Origin: Setaria digitata
Lineage: Eukaryota; Nematoda; Chromadorea; Rhabditida; Setariidae
Direction: 5' to 3'
NCBI GenBank assembly: GCA_003640385.1
Contig: RCAB01000075.1
Location: 1 to 64,000 of the forward strand
DNA length: 64,000 nt
Positions 25,607-36,927 of this stretch are shown one piece after another (the first letter of the stretch is position 1; each line of letters starts with the position of its first letter). Below the pieces are notes generated by a model, which saw only the letters and a program-made list of their open reading frames with translations, was not told the DNA's origin and did not search any database. Both the position numbers and the translations under genes were made by a program.

Positions 25607-27340
25607 GAAATCTTAAACTTTAGTAAATTAAGGATGCTTCGATCCGAAATATGCATTGACTTTTTGTCGTGGATCTAGGAAAGGAAAAATGTATGATGTA
25701 ATGAGAAATAAGGGGATGGATATTTTTGAAGTTAGCAACCTATGATTATTTCACTCTTCAGTTTTCATCTTATTTGTAAATTTGCAGATAATGATGGATT
25801 TAACGTTAGTAATGTTCATTGTATATTCTGCAAATGTTTTAACAATAATAATTAATGGTGATATTGAGTAATTTATCAACAATCCTGAGCAACTGTAATG
25901 TGGATGGAGAAATATCGGAAGTAGTTAATAAAATTAATTTATTTCAGTTAATGCAATAAGTAGTTTTTTATGAATGAGGAATCATGTTACACTTATGTTC
26001 TCATTGTTATATTATCCTTAGGAAGTAATTAATTTAGAAACAGAAAAAGTGAAAAAAAAAAGCACATCCTAGCTTTTGTACTTAATATAATTAGCATGTA
26101 GAAGAAGTACGATAAAATTTGATCTAATACATCCAAGGATTTAAATTCGTTGATTTATTTTTTATAATGAAATTTAAGCACTTTTTTTTCTTTTTTTTTG
26201 TAAAGAAAAAATCACATAAATTTGATTAGTCTCATCTTAATGGTAACATTATTTTAATAGGATGAAAATTTTTAACTTTCTGAAATTCTTTCCTCCTAAA
26301 CAATAGTTTTGCTAATATGTAAGCAAGTTGTGGATGCTGATGACTTTGAAGATTCTGTGTAAACAAATGAAAGTAAATAAATTGGCATACCAATAGCTGC
26401 ATTATACATTATGCGTTTAAAAAGAAAAATTACACATCTAGAATCAGATCAAAGATCTTATTTCATGTGAACTTCATTCTTGAAATTCTTCTAAGTGAAC
26501 TTTCCATCCTTGAATTTCTTACGAAATGAAATTTCTACTCATGAATTTTTAATTAAATTAATTCTCCTGAATCTTCCAATTTTCTATCAGATATCTTATT
26601 TATTCATATCCATTTTATAACAGTCATTCTTCTTTTACAGATTCATTTTAGCATTTTCATTTCGCATTTTGTATGTCACTACATTAAATTTAATTGAAAT
26701 CAAATTTTACTACAACAGATGATAAATTGCAGTAAACAATTTTATAACTGGTTAATAATTTCAGTAGCGTCGAAAATGAATTATTAGAAATTTTGTCATA
26801 TTGGATTAAAGCATTTGTTTCATCATTGAAATTTAATATTATTCAATTAATTTGTCATATTAACTAGCCGCTATTCTTGCCATCAAAATTGGAGCAATGA
26901 AGTGACACCTTTGAGATATAAATAAATTTAAACTTTTTGGAAAATTTTGCAAATATTAATGCATTTTGTGTATTGCTTCTTAATGAAACCAAGTGAAAAT
27001 TTGCATAAATTCAAATTTGAACATTTATCATATAGCAGTAATATGTTGGTAAGCCATTTCTGATAGATAGTTTGCCGAGATATAATATATTTCTGACCAT
27101 TTTTGGACAACCCAAAAGGAAGAAAGAGATAGAAAAGATAAGAACGAGTTAGGATTAATTAGTCAAAATGGCTTCTGAATGAAGCTAACCCATGAAATAA
27201 TTTAAACTGAATATTACAGCTATTATTTGTAACAGAATGACAGAATAACTAATATTTGATGTATGTAGTTACACTAATAACATGAAAAAATATGCTATAG
27301 AATTTGGTAAAAATGCCTTATAATGATATTTGTCAAAATT

Positions 27341-27436
27341 ATAATAATAATAATTATTAATAATAATAAATAATAATAACGATAAATAATAATAAATAAG
27401 AATAAATAATAATAATAAATAAAATAATAAATAAGC
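27341..27436. repeat. AAT/AAAT-rich simple sequence
   Basis: Imperfect runs of AAT, AAAT and GAT units. Confidence 0.9.
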
Positions 27437-28610
27437 AAATGATAACACTCAACTGATTTTTACTTTAAACAATAGTGAATTTTAATTCTAAACTTTTGTT
27501 CAAACATTAAATGATTTGAATAATTGAAACTCTAAAATATGATCCTTTAATCTTTTATCATCATAGATTTACCATGCACCTGAAAAAAAGTTTTTATTGA
27601 CGAAATATATTATGTCATGTTTAAATCGGTACCTTAGTAGAAACATTTTACGTAAACTAGTGTTATTTTTTTTTCCATCATTTTAATCATTTTGAATGTA
27701 ACCTTATGATCATGACAAATCTCCGAATTCTACTATGAAAGTAATTTTTTTTTTTTTGTAAATTATTTGATATCTTTTTCTATAAATAGTTATTACTTCA
27801 TTTTTCATTAAATAATCCTTATCTTTTTTTTTTTTGCTTTTCTTCTGTTTTCGTTTTTTAGCTTTAAATTTCTTGAAATTTTCGAACAATTAAGTGGAAA
27901 AAGAAAAATGTAGCATTTATAATTTTAATCTGTATAACAAGTTTTTTTTTTTTTTAACAGTATGTAAATGTATATTATACATTTGTCCAGTTTCCTTTTT
28001 CATATGTCGTAAATTTAATGAATTTTAGAAACTGATCAATTCTGTCACTTTATTTTTTACATTGATAAAATCATGATAAAGAACGGTGAGGGATAGGAAG
28101 TGGGACAGAATAGATGACTAAATGGATAGGTACTGGATGTGCGGTCAAAGATAACGGATGAAAAGGTATTAATGGTCCTATCCTAGTGGTTTAAGTGATT
28201 GATAAAGGTATAGGCGTGTGTAGATAGTGAAGATTGAGGTGGAAATGTTGGAGATGGAGATAGAGGTGAAGGTGCAAAGTGCTGAGGATAGAAGACAGGT
28301 ATACAGATTTTGGAGGCGGGATTCGAGCTGATTGTACGAATTTCAATTCAAACGGCAACTTTAGTATTGGTCACTTCTGAATCAAGCATAGATTATTTCG
28401 TCTTCCGTTTGTCAGTTCAATCCTTCTGAACTTCTTTGCCAGATGTTTGTTGTATGTGTGTCTGTGTCTGTGTCTCTGTGTATACCTGTAATATTGGTGT
28501 ATTTGAAGGTCATCCTTGACCAATGCTGTCGTCCGGCTTGTCACTTAACAGACCCTTATATTTCAATTGTAGTCATAGACATTGTTTTGAGTGTCACACA
28601 GGTAAGGTAC

Positions 28611-28644
28611 CTCTCCCTCTCTCTCGCTCTCTCTCTCTCTCTCT
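28611..28644. repeat. (CT)n microsatellite
   Basis: Near-perfect CT run with one CG interruption. Confidence 0.9.
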
Positions 28645-28811
28645 TCCTCTTCAACAAATAATTCTTTTTTACATTTGTAATTTTAACCTTTCTGATATAT
28701 GCTATTTTCTTCTCATACCTTTTACCAAACATTTGAATCTGTTCACATTTCCGATATAATATTTCTTCATTTGTCGATTGAACGAGAACATATTGCCGTT
28801 GTAATTGTAAA

Positions 28812-28812
28812 G

Positions 28813-28841
<29 letters not shown>
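28812..28841. repeat. (CA)n microsatellite
   Basis: Perfect AC dinucleotide run followed by ATATAT. Confidence 0.95.
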
Positions 28842-28847
<6 letters not shown>

Positions 28848-29109
28848 CAAATACAGGTGTGGTAAATTTTGTGTCTGTTGTGTACCTACGTAGCATTCAG
28901 TCTCTCTTTCCCTCTATTGACTATCATTAAATTGAAATTGTTTCAGCATCGTATCATTTCTTAGTAATTTTTTTCTCTTGTTTCCTGTTGTTCAACAGGT
29001 AATGAGAATAGTTGCTTCAATTGCAATTCGACTATTTCGTTTGTGTTCTTTCAATTTCCTTTTTCTTTCCATCAGCTATATATATGTATATGTATGTATA
29101 TATTTTTTG

Positions 29110-29300
29110 ACACATTTTATCAGTTTTTTTATAGCGTAAATTATCGAAATTTCTATTTATTTATTTTTTTTTTTAAATATAATTTATCAGAATTTCTGAC
29201 TTTTTTTTGAGGTAATTTACCAGTCTGTTTTTCTTTTTGAGATAATTTATCCGACTTTTCCCTTTTTTTTTTTCTTTTTTTTTTGAACATAATTATGTCA
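29110..29300. repeat. Degenerate tandem repeat around TAATTTATC + T-run
   Basis: About five diverged units of 30-50 bases, each with a TAATTTATC-like core, a few bases such as AGAATTTCTGAC, a long T run and often GAG. Non-coding. Confidence 0.6.
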
Positions 29301-29548
29301 TATTTACATAATGGAATGATTAATTAAATATAATAGCGTTTAATATAATGTGCTCAATTATTAAGCTTCTTGACTATTTATAAATGATTTATTGAAATTC
29401 ATATTTTTGATTGCCATTTGATTGAGTGAAATTAATTCGTAATTATCATTTTTATTATTCATAAGATTAATCAATAAACGATGTATAAATAAAATATGAG
29501 CGCCTGATCATAATGGAAAGTTCCTGAAAAATTATTTGATCCAATTCG

Positions 29549-29592
29549 TTATTATTATTTATTATTATTATTATTGTTATTATTTTTATTGC

Positions 29593-29655
<63 letters not shown>

Positions 29656-29703
29656 TATTGCTATTATTATTACTATTATTGCTATTATTATTACTATTAT
29701 TAT
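29549..29703. repeat. (ATT)n trinucleotide tract
   Basis: About 155 bases of mostly ATT units with a few GCT, ACT and TTT variants. Frames through it give artificial poly-Tyr or poly-Asn. Confidence 0.95.
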
Positions 29704-30654
29704 CTACATATACACATATACATATGTGTTCTGTTTGTTTGTTTGCCTGAACACGATGTTTCCTTCTTTGCTGTCCTAATGACCTTCGGAATTTCTTAAG
29801 GGTCATTTGGTCGGGAAGTGTCCACCACTTTTGGCTCCATTGTTCCAGCACCCCGAGGTTCTTTCAATCCTTTATTCCTTCCTCCCTCACTTTTCCTTTC
29901 TCATCTTTCGTCTTCTGCATTCTTTTGTCTAGATCATTTGCCTATCCTATCGTTAAACTTGGTTTTAAATCTTTCAGTTCTTCGAGTTTCATTTCTCAAT
30001 TTATCAGTGATAATGAGTGACAAGATAAACTGTAAATAATTAGAGCGATTGAAGATGATATAATTTATATTTTTTGGCAGTTTTGAATAGTGAACCCGGC
30101 ATGTGCCAATAATATTTATGTATAGATTTCAAATTTTTAATTTTTTATATATCCAGTTTAAAGGGTAAAAATTGTGACAGAGTGATAAATTGGTCCGTAA
30201 AATAACGCAAATGTATGACAGAAGAAATACTCATTTCTTAATTTGTTTACAGAAAATTATATTCGTAATTTTCTGGCAAATACCAAAAGCATTTTCTTTT
30301 TTTTTTTTTTTTCAGAGTATATTTTTATTAACGTTACTTTTCCCTCGGAAAAAAAAGAAAGATCCAAAGGAAAAGCAAAGAAAATTTATTTCGATGATAA
30401 CCATTATTCTGTTGATAATCACTGTGAAAGAGGACCAAGAAGCAATTTTTTTTTTTTTTTTCCTTCCTTTCTTTTAAAAATTAATTTTCGAACTAGTTGT
30501 AGATTTTCTTTTCTTTTTTCTCTTCATTAACATACGCTGTAGTGAATTTCGTTGAAAGTAGAAGTAGGGAAGAAAAAAAAAAAAGAAAAAAAAAAAAAAG
30601 AGGGAAAGAGTGGAAGAGGAAGGGAAGCAATGATTATAAATTCATAGGGAACAA

Positions 30655-30695
30655 AATGTGCGCCATTTAATTTCATAAAATTAATGGCGCACATT
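30655..30695. repeat. Inverted repeat (hairpin) with GC-rich core
   Basis: The left arm AATGTGCGCCATTTAAT pairs with the right arm ATTAATGGCGCACATT across a short AT loop. The arms are complementary except for one extra T. It lies about 480 bases upstream of the Ig gene start codon. Confidence 0.8.
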
Positions 30696-31175
30696 GGAAT
30701 TTTACAATGATAAACCGAGTGAATTTATCGTGATTGCTTGAGAAACCATTAACATTGCTGATAACAATCATCACATTCCCAAAATCATTCGTTAAAAATT
30801 TCACTGTAAATAATTTCAGAACTAAATACTGGTAATAATTCTGGAAAATTGCAGGACTACTTTTCATTCTTTTCTTTCTTTATTCCATTCTCGATCATTT
30901 CTTTTCTCGATTGCTGGATAATTTTGGAAAATAAAATGTTTTACACCAAAATTGCACTTCATAATGATCGAAATTCATCATAACTCGAGTAATGCAATTG
31001 CGTCTATCAGTTGAAAGTGTTAATCGGATCATTGTTCCTATTACAGCTGTACGACAGCAAAGCCGATTATAGCTGGCGTTCGTTCCTTTACTTTGCCGTT
31101 TTATTTTTTCCTTTTCTTCCATTAATAACAACGTTAATAACGATGATAATAATGATGACGATGGTGATGATAATG

Positions 31176-34100
31176 ATGAGGAGTGTTATTTTGAATCGGC
31201 CGTACCTGTTCATCATTTTTATCTTTCAGGCGATCTCAGGTTCGTCACTTTTTCTTCACTCTTCATAAACTGTAAATTTCAAGCTATCAATTTCATTTCG
31301 AAATTTTGAATTGTAACTAGTTTTTTTTTTTTTTTTTTTTGCATAAGAAGCGAATTAAGATAGGAAAATCTTAATTTAGAGGAAAATTTAGATTTCACTT
31401 AACAAATTTGTAAAGTTTCAGTTAAAACATGCAAAAATTCTATCCTTTGCTTAGGTCAATTAGCTCAAGGTAGCGGGATTAAAGTAAAGATCTCCGATAT
31501 GCCATTTCCAGTACCAAATGCGCAACAGCTTAATCAAATTGTATGGACAATGTTAGGCACTGCAACAAAGGTTCTACACATTTAATACTGTAAACTAATT
31601 GATTTTTCATGAATAGAAATTGTGAAATCTTTTCTGATACTGTTAACACGATTTACCAAATTTTTTATGATTTATTTCTTCCCCATAAGTTGCAAGAAAT
31701 TTTTTTTAGAAAGATAGGAAAAGTCAAAAAGTTCGATGATTAAATTAGCAAGAAACGAAGAAAATCCATTTCTTCTTCTTTTCTTTTTTCTTTTCTTTTT
31801 TTTCAGGAAACAATTTATTGCGTATCCGAAGCACCTGTGTCACAGTTACGTTTCGTTTGTGTTGATTGTTATCAAAAGAACATCACAGATATGGTGAATG
31901 TTTTGAGTAGTGCTCAGGATCTCACACGTAGCGCTGGATTCCCCGTAATTTTTTTCTTTCCTTTTTCGTTTTTTTTTTTTTTTTTTTTTTTTTTTTCACC
32001 TTTCCATTTTACTTATTTTTGTTTCCTGCTTTACTTAAAACTAATTGATTGAACTGAGGGATAATATCGATGAGAGATCCATACTATTAAAATGGGTGAT
32101 AAATCGTCCGATTCAAACACCCGATTATATAAGGCCGTAGGACAACAACTGTTAACGGAAGGAATAGTGTAAAAATCCTATTTATTATATTTTAACAGTA
32201 ATTTTAGGCTTCAATTTAGATTACATACTGCATTACAACAATTTGCGTATTCTTATTACTATTTACTGATATCATAATAATTGTAGTTTATTTACAGTTT
32301 TAACCTAGATATTATTGTATTTATAAATTCATTTGAAATAGTTCAGTGCTTACCTCCCAATCGAAATTAACTTGTTTACTTGGTATTCCGTCGATTAAAG
32401 ACACTTTAAATCACATGATTATTATTGCTACTTCGGATTAAACAGAATAGTTACAGCTGTCACCTTATTTTCATAGAATTTTAAAGAATACTGTGTAAAT
32501 TTAAACGTTACACCTTTCGGTCATTAATGTCACTTAAATTATGAAAGTCTAGAAGTAATTCTAAAAGCAAAGGTTTGCTTGTTCTGAATTTTTAACTCTT
32601 AAAAATTAACAAAATAATGAGATTCAGTTCTGTGATTTTTGATATTTTCCCTTTTTCAGAAAATCACTTGTTTATTCTCCGAACATTAGTGGCATGTTTA
32701 GTCTAACTTTTCCCATTGATAATTCTTTTGTATAAGTTCGCCACTTTTACCATTTTTATTAATTTTCAAACGAATATTGACTAGTTGCATTTCATTTCTA
32801 AAATATTTTCCAGACTGTAGCACTACGTGGTATAGCAGTAAATACTAACTGGACGGGTGCGACAATTATGTGTCAAGCAGCTTTGAACGGTGGTACCATT
32901 GATTCAGCTCCAGCTGTGATTGATGTACGATATCTGAAACAGCCGCATGTAGTGGATACATCAGGTCAAGGACCGATACTTATTGCTAGTCAGGTGATAT
33001 TTCCTGTTCAGTTTGTTGCATTTGTGTTTTTTTTTTTTTTTTTTTTTGAAATATTTTATGACTAGAAAGTTGCTCGTTTCCCCTAGTATTTCAGCATTTT
33101 ATTATAGGGGTACCGATTTTACGTGGAGTGTGTACGGGCAAGTGATGGATTATGTCAACAAAGCGGCCGACGTAAAACACTGCGCTGCGCGGTGCAATCT
33201 CATCCACCTGCTACTGTATTCAAATGGCTAAAAAATGGCGTTGTCATCAGGTTCACCTTAATTTTTTGTTTCGTTTATTTTTATGTATCGTATATTCACT
33301 TTTACTTTCAAAAATTATCTGGATAGAATTATGAATAAAGTTCCGAATTCTTGTAATAGTTTTAATTTTAGGTCTCCCCTACTTAAATTAGATTGGATTT
33401 AAGTAGGATTTGAAAAATTGATTTCCATGCATTATATGTCAACAAAGTTAATATATTAATAGAACGTTGCAGTGGCAATGGTGCCGATATAACAATTGGC
33501 ACAGAAATGATTGGTCAGTCAATTCAGTGTTCTGCCAATAATGGTCTTTTTTCGGATGGTGAAATGCCCATTTCACAAGCTGTGCAAATTGATCCATATA
33601 GTAAGCTTTATACATTTTATCAAAACTCATATGATCATTTCCAAAATTTGAAATTGGAGTGAAGTTAGCGAGGAAGCTTTGATAACTTCAAAAATTTGAG
33701 ATTCCGTATACAGTATTTGTAAATATAAAAGTACCATTTCAGAGTGTGAAAGTTTGAATTTTAACTAGCCTATTTTAACTAAGCTCCATATGCTGCTAAT
33801 ATTGTTTGTTCTTTTTCGCTCCTAACAAATTCTAAATTTTTATAAATTTGCAGCATCAGCTCGCTTGGTGCAAGATAATTTTCAAACAATGCAAAATGCA
33901 GCACCATTTCAAACTGGCAATCGTATTGATATGAATCAGCAGATCAACTTAGGCTGCCAAGTGGAGGGCAACCCACGACCTGTTGTATTCTGGAAATTGA
34001 GGAAATCAAATGGTCAAGTAGTTGATGCAGCATGTCCTCAAGGTTTTGAAGGACAGTATCAAGAAGTACCTCTAGAACAGCGCAACCAAGCTCCATATGC

Positions 34101-36614
34101 TGCAAATATTGTTCGTTCTTTTTCACTTCTAATAAATTTCGTTAAAAAGGAGCGATAGATACGCTTGAAATTGATCTTTCATTCGAATAAAAAATCTTTT
34201 GAGAGTGAAAATGTCACCACGTTTCATGAATGAAACAGTCGAATAGTACTGGAATAGAATAAGAGGTGTTTTAGTCATTCTCGAACAAGTCAAGAAATTA
34301 ATGTCTTCATTAGCAAGCTTATGCTTGATGATTCGAAGCATGAATAACCTAGCCATTATTAAAGTACCTTAGAGAGAACTGTTTTTTTTTTTTTGGCTTG
34401 CATCATGGTCTTATTTTCAATTTATGATCATATTATTACTAGGCGATATCCTTTATCTAATGACCAGCGAAGTCCTAGTTTTAGTTTCCTCGAATTAAGT
34501 TCAGTTTTATTTCGATTAAATTGTACTGTCAAATATCAACTCAAATTCCTATCTTTCTTCTTTCTTTTCAGCGACTCAATGCAATTTGCTCTTTGCGGAT
34601 AGCAAATTACACATTTTCGGGACAATATTGGTGTGCCGCATGTTCATTTGTATCACAAGGTGCCCCGGAATGTTCGCCATCACTGGATTCACCTGGTACG
34701 ACATATCTGAATGTACAAGTGCAAGGACCACCAACTCAGTCAGATACTTTACCCTCTGTTCAGAAGGTTTTAATTCCTTTGTTTCCAAGTTATAATAAGT
34801 AAATATCATGTTTTTTTTCTTTCTTTTTTTTTTTTTTTTTTGCAAATTTTTAAAAGATAAGGATAAAAGTCATACTTGTTTCAATATTAAAGACATTTTT
34901 GACCACATATTATTATCAAATGTACCTTTCTTCATCTATGATTGCAATATATGCAGAATTTTCAAATTCAAATAATTAAAAATCTGAAAAGCTTACAGCT
35001 TCCCAGTTCGGATAGTGCGGTTGTTGTGGTGCATTATTGTGCAGAGCCGTTACCTAAACTACCGCGCGATGTCGTATTTTCAATTGATCAAAATGAGCTA
35101 CAAATTGGGCAAACATGGCAAAATTTCCGATTCGAAAGTACCACCCAGAACAATACCGTGCCAAATTGTCATCTTGCAAAATTACTTATTTCACCAGTGT
35201 CTGATTCAGATACCAATCGACAAGTGGTTTTGAAAGTCCAAAATACATATGGCAGTAAACAGTAAGTTCATTTCGAATTTCGTGCAGTTAATTGAATCTC
35301 TTCTAAGATTATAATAACGAATCTTAGATTAATTAAATAGTTAAAATCGAGATCTGGAATTGTATTCCATAATTTCGGATTTTATGCATTATAGAAATGT
35401 TGGAGAAAAACACACACTGAAATGTCGTTTTAATTATTTCAATTCTAGTATAACAGTGCCACTTGGTGCTTTATTCGGTGGTCAGTCTGCAACTATGAGT
35501 TCATTCCCAAACTGGCTTATGGCTTTGCTAATGATGATCATTTTCGGTGTATCGCTATCACTGTTAATAATTTTTTGCATCAAAAAGAATTTGTTTTGTT
35601 TCAGAAGTAAGTTAAATATCAGTTAAATGAAGCTTTATTTTACTTGAATTTTTGAATCATATATTATTTTTCATATTTTTTTCAGTTTTGTTAGCGATTT
35701 TTTTGCTTATGTCTAATAGGAAATCCTTCGAACATTCGAAAGATCAACTTTTTCAAACGATGAAAACTTCAATACTGCTAATGTATGAACCAGTTTTAAT
35801 TTCTTTTAACAAAACTTTTACCGCCGTACTTATTTCAACTTTCAGAAGTGAAACCGACAGTGAATACTTATGACGACAAGAGGAAAAAGGCGAAGTAATT
35901 TTTCCACATTCTTTTTACATTTAAAAATTTTTGCAGTTCCTTCTTCGAAAAAATTTCAGCAAAACCCGAATATAGCATAAAATCCAAAATGCGCTATGTT
36001 CATAAGGAAGTTTGATATATGAAGCATTTTTTTTCAGATATTTTAGAAACTTTTAGCAAGTTTTTTCCCTGATAATAAATTTAACATTCAAATTTTCTTT
36101 TTCTTGCCACTAAATTTTATGTTTCCTTTTTTTTAGCATGCGTGATACATACCGGGAAGATGGTCCTCGGTCACTTTATCAGGCATCCGGGCAACCAGCC
36201 GAGGTAATACGAAGTGAAAGTAGGACCGACTCTGCTTATCATCTATACCTAAGCAAGGAGGCGGTTGTTTGATAACGTCCCCCTATTCATCCTCTCACCT
36301 CTTCCACACAATTACCACCAAAAGAGGTTTATCCTATACCTCTCTAAACTAACGAAACAGAACGATGTTATTTTAAAATCAAATTTTTGTCCACTTTATG
36401 TTTAAAAATCTGAATGTACACTAAAATATGCAGCACTTTCTCTTGGGCTCAGTTTGAAGATCAGGAATGGCATGCATCTTCCTTCTTTCAGGAGATATAC
36501 ATAAGCATGAAATTTCAAAAAGTTTGACATTTTTTACGTGAATTTCAGTGTCCGCTAGATTATGAGTCCGCCGTGCAAGCAGCCTATTGTGATTCTCGAA
36601 TGTCCTCTGTTTAA
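31176..36614 (+). CDS. Single-pass immunoglobulin-superfamily membrane protein
   Basis: Probable cell-surface adhesion or receptor protein, about 625 residues. Exons: 31176-31239, 31455-31570, 31807-31944, 32814-32993, 33108-33250, 33473-33600, 33854-34110, 34572-34766, 34999-35261, 35395-35606, 35846-35894, 36137-36203 and 36549-36614, all in phase. Exon 1 is a signal peptide (hydrophobic YLFIIFIF, then QAISG); in-frame ATGs upstream could lengthen it. The ectodomain has Ig-type Cys/Trp patterns: LRCAVQ...FKWLKNG...IQCSANN, and LGCQVEG...VFWKLRK...YWCAAC. N-glycosylation sequons include NWTG, NITD, NYTF and NSSI. A transmembrane helix lies near residues 535-558, then a short basic cytoplasmic tail with YDDKRKKAK, ending RMSSV, which fits a class I PDZ ligand. 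The acceptor at 34957 would add 14 residues in frame. The specific family is not recognised. Confidence 0.86.
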
Positions 36615-36648
36615 GCGTCTTTTCATTCTTCTACTAAAACAGCCAAAA

Positions 36649-36658
36649 AATAAATAAA
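36649..36658 (+). terminator. Polyadenylation signal(s) of the Ig gene
   Basis: Two overlapping AATAAA hexamers lie 35 and 39 bases after the stop codon, at a normal spacing for a short nematode 3' untranslated region. Confidence 0.65.
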
Positions 36659-36896
36659 TCCTTTTTTCACGTAAGTCACAAATTTTCTAAGTTGCTTATT
36701 AAATAATTTCAATTTTATCCTTTTTTAGATCAAATTGATAACTGCAAAACTAAAGAATGAAGCTGCGTCACATATAAAACATAATTCATTATCAGATTAT
36801 TATTGTTTTTTTGGCTTCAAATTATCAATTTCATTGCCGAAATTTGAAGAGAAAAGTGAAAATTTTTTGGAGAAATTGAAATTTTCAGTGAGTTTT

Positions 36897-36927
<31 letters not shown>

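Larger units (their letters stand above)
23284..31175. other. Long intergenic / upstream region of the Ig gene
   Basis: AT-rich, with many T and A runs (A31 at 25575-25605), an AAT-rich tract at 27341-27436, CT, CA and ATT microsatellites between 28.6 and 29.7 kb, a degenerate tandem repeat at 29110-29300, and a GC-cored hairpin at 30655-30695. No exon was recognised. Open frames here are mostly repeat-derived (poly-Tyr and poly-Asn from ATT/AAT). Confidence 0.45.

Noticed and set aside
29536..29851. Frames encoding poly-Tyr (+) and poly-Asn (-)
   Set aside because: They are simply the translation of the ATT trinucleotide tract.
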